In this document: positions 51,990 to 60,000 of the stretch, in pieces
Layout: the number at the start of each line of letters is the position of its first letter
Numbering within the stretch: the first letter of the stretch is position 1
Origin: Takakia lepidozioides
Lineage: Eukaryota; Streptophyta; Takakiopsida; Takakiales; Takakiaceae
DNA length: 60,000 nucleotides
Direction of reading: 5' to 3'
Assembly (NCBI GenBank): GCA_030704615.1
Contig: CM060733.1
Span: forward strand, 63,986,001 to 64,046,000
Notes under the pieces: model-generated
The model's database searches: none
Seen by the model: the letters and a program-made list of their open reading frames with translations, nothing else
Told to the model about the DNA's origin: nothing
Made by a program: the position numbers and the translations under genes

Positions 51990-53281
51990 GTTCCCCCCTT
52001 GACAATTGTAATTCAAGCCTGGCTGGCCACTAATACATTCGTATGGATTCTTGGAAGGCCCTTGGCAGAACTTGACATTGATCCGGCAGAATGGTCCTGG
52101 AGTTTCACCAGATCGCCAGACCCCTTCTTTACTTACACAACAAAAAGAGGGTACAAGGTTCTTTCAAAAACACAACCTATGAAGGCAAAATGGGATCTGA
52201 AATGGGAAACCCATGGATTTCGAGATGAGAAGTGGTCGGTCATCTGGAGCTCAGTGTGGATCAAGTCTCGCCCAGCCAAGATTTCAGCCTTTCTATGGCA
52301 AGTAGCAAATAGAGTTCTCAAGGTAGGTGAGTGGCTCCAGTTCCAGGCATCTGTCCTGTGTGCATGTTGCTCCACCGTTGTGCAGGAAACCCTGGAGCAC
52401 TGTCTGCTTCACTGCCAAGCACCATCCAAGATATGGCCTCTGGTCGAATCGTTATACCTTAACTGGAACCCCAAAACCCTCTCTGAAACCCACTTGCTCC
52501 TTAACTATGACCAGAATACCAAAAACAAAGCGGTCAGTTGTCTAGTCTTCGAAACCCTCAGAGGATCGATGTTATGGCACCTCTGGAAATCCGTTGTAAG
52601 AACACCTTCTCTGGAAGTACCACCACGGTATCTTCGCTCCTCTCTAGTGTTTTTTACGATCTCCAGACTGAAAAGCTTGGGATAAAACTTGTGCAGATAT
52701 GGACCGAAATTCCCAATGTGCACTTCAGATCCATGCAGCATTCTGCAAGTCATGGGGCCGCCTCGGTATCATCTGCCACTCTCCCACACAAGACGAATGC
52801 TTCTGGACCGAGCTCCCTCCACCAACATGGCGCGACCTTCGAGTCCCCCTCCACATTTTCGTCGGAATTTGAGAGAGATGTCAACTGGAAACATCTCAAA
52901 ACTTCATCCAAGGCCTCAAGGCTCAATTACTCTTAGATCTTTCTGCTTTAGGAAAGATCAATACAAGATCTATGTTCTCTACTTTTCAGTATATTTACGC
53001 AAGGTCAATGATCTGTTTGTTCATAGGCCACCAGTTTCCTGCTCACATTTAAGGGGTCTTCTCTCTCGGCCCACATTAGTTTCCTCAAAATCCACCTTTG
53101 GGCGGATGCATGGCTCTTATTACACTGATTACGGTGTGTGTGCCTTATGGCTTAATCCGGTGTGTGTGCCTTATGGCTTAATCCGGGGTTTTAATTTTTT
53201 TCCCCATAATAATTTTCAGTAATAAAATTAATCAGAGCTGTTACCCCCTGTTCCTGAAAAAATAATAATAATAATAATAGA
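51990..53281 (+). mobile_element. 5'-truncated LINE 3' end
   Basis: The frame 51999-52685 holds the C-terminal region of a LINE ORF2 with a zinc-binding reverse-transcriptase motif (SVLCACCSTVVQETLEHCLLHCQAPSKIW) preceded by WSVIWSSVWIKSRPAKISAFLW. A frame-shifted continuation follows to 52936. The tail (AAAAAATAATAATAATAATAATAG, 53257-53281) is a typical (ATA)n LINE end. No RT core remains, consistent with 5' truncation during insertion. Confidence 0.8.
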
Positions 53282-53299
53282 GAAAAGGCCGGTTGGAGA

Positions 53300-53460
53300 T
53301 GGGGCCAGAAAGTTCTAGAAACCGTTGGGGCTGGGATATCCGGGACGGGTGACCCCGCGGAAGGGCCCGCCCGCCTTCTGAACGGGTGCGAGTACAACGG
53401 AACACTGAAATACCGGGATCCCACGTGTTATATCATTCTACCTCCGACCAATGGTCCCTG
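53300..53460 (+). promoter_or_regulatory. Putative promoter of the DUF789 gene
   Basis: Three plant cis motifs stand close together: a perfect heat-shock element GAAAGTTCTAGAA (53308-53320, three alternating GAA/TTC units), a palindromic G-box CACGTG (53422-53427) and CCAAT (53448-53452). They lie 590-740 bases before the start codon, leaving room for a long 5' UTR. Functional use is an inference. Confidence 0.4.
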
Positions 53461-54046
53461 TAACCGACCTCCGGTCAGTGAAAAAAGAACCGTTGGATTA
53501 GGGGACAGAGAGCAGGGCTGGCAGCCTTCTTCATCTGCCTTCTGTGAGCTCCTCCATAGCTGAGGTTTGCATCCTCTGTGTCCACTATTGACGATCGTTC
53601 TGCGCTACACGTCTCAGAGCTCTATCAAGGTGTTGAATTGTGTAGTATCTGATCCGTTTTCCTTGTCTTCTCGCTCGGCTCCCTCGTTATCACGCTGCTC
53701 TGCTGCTGTGTACGGTTTTTCGGCAGTTGCGGAGTTCGCTGCCACTGGCTGGCCGTCTCTTTGGTTGGGATTTGACGTAGGAAAGTGTTTCGCTTCATAC
53801 TCAATCCCAGTGCATGTGTTTTGCAGCATTCATCTCCAACTCTTTTGGAGAACGTTTTTCTCCTCTTTGCCTCTGCTTAGTCATGCGGAGAGGAATCCTT
53901 CCTGTGCATAGAGAATGAGACGAAATTAGATTTGTGGAGACAAGAACTTTTTGCATCTGTATCACTCATCTCAGTAGCGTTTGATTGGATTTTCATGTGC
54001 AAATAGCACGGAAGCTTAGATCCGCAAATTGTTTGAAATCCAAGTG

Positions 54047-57000
54047 ATGGGAGCAATGGTCTTGCCGGTCTGGTGACTGTTCTGTGTGTCTTTTATGTTG
54101 GCGAAATTGTTCGGCTTGTCTTTACGTTGAGCTTGTGGTTAAGTTTATGGAGGTCATCCTTGGAGGATTAGGGAGCTTCGGACAACTGAGGACTTACCTG
54201 TCACGGGTCGGGTGAGATACACCTAGGTAACAGTGTGAAGCAGGGAGAACGGCTTACAGCGGGCGGAGGGAAAAGCTTGGAATCTATGGTTGGTCCAGCC
54301 TTACAGATTGGGCTTGAGGGCACTTTGGAAAGACAGGACGAGCAGCATGGGGATAAGCATCGGCATCTTACATATCCTCGAGCCACCTCTCAGCAAAGAC
54401 AGCCCGTAAAGCATCAATCGGCAGACGCAGGGAAGAAAGGTAGTGAAAATGCCGGAAAGGCTGTAGATCAGAGTGTCGGGACAGAGGTGTCTGAAAGGTG
54501 CGGCATCGCGCTGGCTTCGCCATCTGGGAGACTATCACATTCCAATCTTGATCGTTTTTTGGAAGTTACAACCCCCACCGTACATCCTCATTATCTACCC
54601 AAGGTATGCCCTACTGGTTTCGCACGGTATTTCAATCTACGCAATGGCATGCGAAAGGTCGGTCTAACGGATGACTCGTGAGGGTAATTGTACTTGATTT
54701 TTAAGGTCATCAACTTGTTGAGACGCAGTATCGCCATCTGTAGAGCCATCCGGGTACTCGGATGGCTGGATCCGTGCTTATTAGCATTTAATCAGCTGCT
54801 ACCAAGGGAGTTCATCTTCTTAGAAACCTCCTCACTCCCGCTGTCTCCGCTTGGAAGTGGTAGGTGTGCTATGCAGTGTTGCCTTGGGCACTTAGCAAAC
54901 ACGAGGAAATCGTCGCCATATCAGATGATGGGAGCAGCCGTAGGCAATGCGCTTCTCTTTCTGAATTGTTTGACTTGATGCTTGTCCAGGAGATGTCTGT
55001 AGAGCTCTTGTCACTAACTATTATCCATCTGGTATTCCTTGACATGCTCCGTTATTATTCTACGTAATCCTTGATGACTTTCTCTGCCAATTACAAATGG
55101 AACTGTCCATGTGCGAGTATAGGAGCATATTGATCTTCTCGGTGCCTTCACATGCAGACTTGTCTGCGAGATGCAGCGCAGAAGAGGTGGTTGCCATGCG
55201 AAGCGGAATCTACGCCCTACTTCTTTCTGGGGGATCTATGGGCCTCCTTTGATGAGTGGAGTGCTTACGGGGCAGGCGTCCCAATCGTTTTGAATGGGAA
55301 CGAGAGTGTAGTTCAGTACTACGTACCATACCTGTCGGCTCTCCAGCTGTACACACGCTCGGAGAGAAGTCCATACGTGCATTTCAGGTAAGCTCCTTGG
55401 AAGTCAAGCTTTTTATGCATAAGATGTCTTTCTTTAGCATATCCATTCTTTTCCCTCTGCAGCTCGTATTTTGTCTGTTCCTGTCAGATCTTGGAAGGGT
55501 GAGGGTTCAGTGCTCTCTCCAGGAACGGTCCTTTGAGTCATTGAGCTCCTATGATTGGTAGTAAGACAGTATGAGATTGTTGTGTATTCCCTCCTTCATC
55601 CAGGCGTTGTGGGGAGGAAAGTGATGCAAGCGATGGTGAGTTCCGGGATACAAGCAGTGAGAACAGCAGTGATGGTGAAAATGAGAGGCCATTGGGGCAT
55701 GGGAGGACTTTTCGATGTCGAGGCCTCAAGGGAACAGATAATTCAAGCTTGTGTAGTTCTTTGGGAAGCAATTCGAGGTTGGATTGTTTGGTCACTGGAT
55801 CCGCAGATCAGAGGGGAGAGTTCATCATTGATGACGACGAATCATCTCAGGAGGGAGAGATGGATCATCTTTTTTACCAGTACTTCGAGGGAGCTCCACC
55901 CTACAGTCGAGTCCCTCTTACAGATAAGGTAGGAATTTGCCAGCTGTGAGGCTGGTTGTCCCTCATGCAGCAATTTGAGATTTTTTTGCACATCCTTGAA
56001 AAGTTGGGAGATGATCTGTACTCTCTATGTATGATTGAAATCCCCTAGTCAGCAGCCTCCAAATATGACTGTGTGTGCACAAGTTCTCAAGTTTTCATGA
56101 GAATTTTGAGTGCGGACTGTTCCTCTGGCTTGACATTCTGTCCGAACCCTGTTGCGCAGCGAATGCTAGATATGTTTCATGACTTTTTTGTTACCTGTTA
56201 GTGGCGCTGTCGTGACGAGTCTTGAATGCTTCTTGCAGATTGCAGATCTGGCCCGAGATAATCCTGAGCTGTTGTCCCTCCGTAGCCTGGATCTTCTGCC
56301 ATCTAGCTGGATGTCCGTGGCTTGGTATGCCCACGTTTTGTCCTTGAAGATTGTGTGCTACCAATCCCTTTCGTGTTTTTGTCTGTTCAATTGAATGTAA
56401 GCAGTTGATGGGGTTTTGTTTTGTAGTATTGCTGACAGTTGGAGTTTACCAGGTACCCTATCTACCGGATTCCCACTGGACCCACATTACGTGACCTAGC
56501 AGCGTGCTTCCTCACATTCCACCATCTATCAACGCCTCTGCAAGGTGCTTCAGGTGAGACCTTTCTGGTGCAACAGTGTTTTGGCATTAGTAATGATTGC
56601 GGGTATGGATTGGCTTGGTGTTCGATTAGATGTCAATTTATCTTGTCTGCATCTCCTTGTCTGTGCACAATTTCAGAGTTACAAATGTATTTTAGAGTGG
56701 CACCTAAACACTCAAAAGGGTATTTCAGAAGTTTTAAGAGCTTGATATTGTCACGACAATTTGAAACTATGCAGCGCCAGGTATGTGTATGTGCTCTGAT
56801 ACTGTCAAAATGGTTTACGGTGACAGATGGTTCTACAGGTGCTTCTCTGAGGCAATTTGCAAATGGCAGTGAAGCTTGTGAGATCCCTGCCATGTGTGTT
56901 CGCAACTCTGAGAAGCTAATGTTGCGTGCCTTTGGGCTTGCTTCTTACAAACTGCGAGGTGCCATTTGGACGTCCAACTCAGAACGTCGATACGCCACGT

Positions 57001-57098
57001 CTCTTCAGAACTCTGCGGATGTGTGGCTGAAGCAGCTACATGTGCAGCACCCTGATTTTGATTTCTTCCTTTCTCACAATACCTCCACTCGACGTTGA
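54047..57098 (+). CDS. DUF789 family protein, seven exons
   Basis: Proposed exons: 54047-54072, 54234-54603, 55158-55387, 55604-55928, 56239-56324, 56453-56553 and 56839-57098. All six introns are GT-AG, the phases fit, and the sum is 1398 bases (465 codons plus TGA). Conserved plant DUF789 blocks appear in order: [114 protein letters not shown] and [13 protein letters not shown], then [22 protein letters not shown]. The function of this plant family is not established. Exon 1 is the least certain; it is supported by phase and a good acceptor. No stop or frameshift interrupts it, unlike everything around, so it is presumably an active host gene. Confidence 0.92.
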
Positions 57099-58055
57099 GT
57101 GTGGGCTACCTTTGTACTAATATGTGTGTACGGTCCTTTGTTACCATGGTCAGAAACAAGCGACCATGCGAGTTGAAAGAACATTACATCCAGCAATATC
57201 TTAATGGCAATTTTACAACGTTGCCATGTTACTTGTGCAAATCCAGTTGCACTTTCTGCACGGCATTTTGAGATGACCGGTTCAGCATGAATTTGATCTG
57301 TTCTTATGTCTTGGAAAACTGAAAAAAGGCAGAAAAGCAGAAAACACTGAAAACATGTAGAGAGTTTGTTCAATGTCAGTTTTTAAGGTAGTGACGGGGT
57401 AGAGGGGAAGTGTCTGCAGCATCTCTCACAGGCTTTTGCAAAGGGCAGAGCTTCGGGATATTTGTAGATCTTTCGGATAGTACTGGTGAATTGCAATTGT
57501 TTGGTAGAGAGTTATTCAGGGAAGCTCAAGAGGAACGGAGCAAATGCCTACAGCAGAGTATCCTTCCTCTTTGTAGCATCATGTTAGACACTTGCAGTTC
57601 AGTCTTTTTTGTAGCTGAGTACTTGGAAGCTTTTTGAATTCCCGAGTACTCAAGACATTTTGGCTCCTCAGAAGTGGGGAAGAAGGATACTTGGTGACTT
57701 TCTGTCATGTCTTGTAAATGTTGAAATCCCATGTCAAGCGGTAGCGGGCTTCTCTACCACACTCAATCTGTTGGTTCTGCTTTAACAGTGGTCATGTTTC
57801 AATTTGTATGTTGTGCTGAGAGTGAATCTCTGTTGTCAGGGTAGGACTCGGATTGAAGTCTTGCTCAAATCTGAAAGTAAATGGGCGCAACTGAATGTTT
57901 GTAGGAATCTGCGAGGTGGGGTAATTGTAGTCACTTATGCAAGTAGTCTAGAAAGATTGCATTTAGTTCTCTTGTTGAGTTACTGTGAAGGTCTGATATT
58001 CTATGTTCATGCTACCACATTTAGTTGTGCATCAATGGCTTGACTTCTCCTGTGA
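57099..58055. other. 3' flank of the DUF789 gene; no further gene recognised
   Basis: This probably contains the 3' UTR of the DUF789 gene. The short open frames (57410-57637, 57804-58043) show no family features. Confidence 0.45.
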
Positions 58056-60000
58056 TCACTCCGTGAATTTCCTTGATTGCCACTTTATAGTTCCCTCCTT
58101 GCTGTCCCTCAAAATCTGAATTCCAAGTAGGTAGTTCGCGGCTCCAAGATGAACCATCTCAAAGGTATTACTCAACTTTATAGTTCCCTCCTTGTCCCTC
58201 AAAATCTGATTTCCAAGTAGGTAGTTCATGGCTTCAAGATGAACCATCTCGAAGGTATTGCTCAATCCAGGCTCCTGCCTGCGCATGGTATCCTTATTGT
58301 TGCAGTAGCAGGTCATCCACATAGAGTGCTATTATCATGACTCCTGATGTCATGTATAAATGCTTTGATCAGCTGCACTCCTTACAAAACCTTTGCTCAT
58401 CAAGTAGCTATTGATCTTCTCATATTATGTCCTTGAAGCCTGTTTGAGTCCATACAAAGATTTCTTGAGCTGAGACACCTTATCACCTTCTTGGAAGCCT
58501 TCTCGTTGTTTCATGTGGATCTCCTCCTGGAGATCCCTGTTCAAGAATGCAGTCTTCATGTCTATTTGTTCTTCATCCCTCTCATGCTTCGCTGCCAATA
58601 CCAGTAAACATCAGATGGAGGTGTACTTTGCCACCGGGGCAAAAGTCTCATTGTATCAAGTCTTGAAGTCTGTGTGAATCCTTTGGCTACAAGTCTGGCC
58701 TTGTACTGCACTACTTCTTTGTTGGGTCCTCTTTTCACTTTGAAACCCACTTGCTTGCCTTTCTACCTTTAGGGAGCGTTACCAGCTTCCATTTCTGGTT
58801 TTTCTTCAGAGGTTTCATCTCCTCAGTACAACTTCCTCCCACTTACTGACATCATCCCTTGCCAATGTGTCTTTGAGAGTGGCTGGCTCTTCAGCCTCCC
58901 TTGAACCTGCTGCACTGATTTCTTCACCAAGGGCATGGAAATAACTTTCCATCTGCCCTATGTCATCCATAGTCAGGCCAGTAAATTCTTCTGCCACATT
59001 AACTCCAATTTGCTGATCCTTCCTGACCTTGTAGGCCCTGCATCCTTATCCAGTGGATCTTCATCCCGATCTTCGGAATCTTGATCCTTGTCTGGTATCT
59101 TGCCACCTTCTCCCTTTGAGTGTAGATCCTTAGTCTTGTTGTTCCCTTTCTTCTACCCCCACATTGGGGATTGTCAAAGGGACGGACAAATCCTTGGGAG
59201 TTGATTCTTTCCGAAAACTATCCTCACCAAATATGACTCTACTCTAATTGACCTCTTGGTTCTAGGATTGTAGAGCTTGTACCCTTCTTATCCTAGATCG
59301 TACCTGATGAAGAGGCATCTTTCTGACTTGGCATCCAGCTTGCTCCTTTACCCGTCAGGTATCAAAGCATAAGCAGCACAACCAAAAACTCTTAGATGCT
59401 TTCTTCCCACTCCATGCCTCCTCTGGAATCATGTCCTTCAAAGCTCACATGGGACTCAAATTTTTGAGATATGTGGCGGTGTTGATGGCGCTCCCCAGAA
59501 CTCTGGTCCAAGGCGCTTGATGTCTGCATCATACATCTAGCCTTCTCAACCAATGTTCTGCTTATTCTCTCTGCCACTCGATTCTGGGCTGGACTGTCCC
59601 TGGCTGTTACTTTGCTCTTTATGCCTTTCTCAGCAAGATAGCTCTTGAATTCCTGATTTAGGAACTCTCCCCCTCCATCACTCCTAAGAACCTTGACTTT
59701 CAGGTCTCACTGATTTTCCACTTCATACGCAAATTCTTGAAAGTATCCAGCACTTGTCCTTTTTCTCTCAAGACAACATCAATGGGAGGATCTAGGTATT
59801 TTGTCACCTTCACTGCTTACATGAGTAGAAAGAGCTTGTACGTCTTGATGGGGCCACACACATCCGTGTGTATCTCCTTCAGCCCTTCCTTGGCTCTTGT
59901 GTCGGATTCCTTGGGCATGGGTGACTTGTGCTGTTCTCTAGCTCATCCTTCACAGAACTGTAGCTCATGTGACCAGCACACACTTCTGCCCCAATGCCAA
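58056..60000 (-). mobile_element. Decayed Ty1/copia element (runs off right edge)
   Basis: Read on the minus strand from 60000: integrase (EIHTDVCGPIKTY, LRSDGGGEFLNQEF, NRVAERISRTLVEKARCMM, about 59.9-59.5 kb), a charged linker (KDQDSEDRDEDPLDKDAG), then RT (FKVKRGPNKEVVQYKARLVAKGFTQ near 58.72 kb, YVDDLLL near 58.32 kb, EMVHLGAANYLLGIQI near 58.12 kb). RT ends there; RNase H and LTR are absent. The frames are broken by many stops. It is not the same copia family as 25282-29051: the integrase residues differ throughout. Confidence 0.82.
58078..58265. repeat. About 92-bp tandem duplication inside copia RT
   Basis: Two adjacent copies (about 58078-58172 and 58173-58265) each contain TTTATAGTTCCCTCCTTG, CCAAGTAGGTAGTTC and AAGATGAACCATCTC. 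They encode SNTFEMVHL…NYLL twice in a row. Confidence 0.8.

Overview
This window reads as nuclear DNA from a land plant, probably a TE-rich, possibly non-flowering lineage. Evidence: Ty1/copia, Ty3/gypsy, plant-type LINE, CACTA and tRNA-derived SINE sequences, pentatricopeptide (PPR) fragments, a plant DUF789 gene with six GT-AG introns, and a decayed plant-like COG3 copy. I cannot name the species. Nearly everything is mobile-element sequence; the only convincing intact host gene is the DUF789 gene at 54047-57098 (+).

Layout. 1-16.5 kb: a LINE on the minus strand, split inside its ORF1 by an 11.8-kb gypsy element on the plus strand (2360-14165). This gypsy is the main discovery. Between protease and reverse transcriptase its Pol carries a complete, non-permuted DNMT3-like C5-cytosine methyltransferase domain (about 8.98-9.96 kb), and its integrase ends in a C4HC3 PHD finger (13195-13371). 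An extra 249-codon ORF of unknown function lies between the 5' LTR and gag. LTR-like ends differ at only 2 of about 359 positions, yet pol is broken by several shifts that are all -1. 16.7-17 kb: an array of short inverted repeats. 17.4-20.2 kb: a decayed minus-strand gene of unknown function with zinc-finger-like and AT-hook-like motifs. 21-23.9 kb: LINE fragments with a 0.5-kb tandem duplication, fused to a second, frame-intact piece of the same gypsy integrase. 24.1-24.9 kb: a pol III-type SINE head, a hairpin and another LINE remnant. 25282-29051: a copia element with matching LTRs, primer sites and a 5-bp target duplication, but with its reverse transcriptase deleted.

30.8-31.8 kb: a CACTA DUF4216 ORF. 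32.8-37.1 kb: an intronless, broken COG3 copy, part of which occurs twice, on either side of a four-unit tandem PPR-fragment array. 37.2-44.8 kb: mostly non-coding, with a pair of oppositely oriented repeats, minisatellites and two further SINE-type sequences, one with a clear 9-bp target duplication. 46-51.9 kb: a second, heavily decayed gypsy. 52-53.3 kb: a LINE 3' end with an (ATA)n tail. 53.3-57.1 kb: the DUF789 gene and its putative promoter. 58-60 kb: a decayed copia on the minus strand.

Working model (inference): the DNMT/PHD gypsy could methylate CG-type sites on its own cDNA or on the target chromatin and use the PHD finger to choose where to integrate. Retroelement-borne DNMTs are known from dinoflagellates and a charophyte alga; combining one with a PHD-ended integrase is what I would follow up first.
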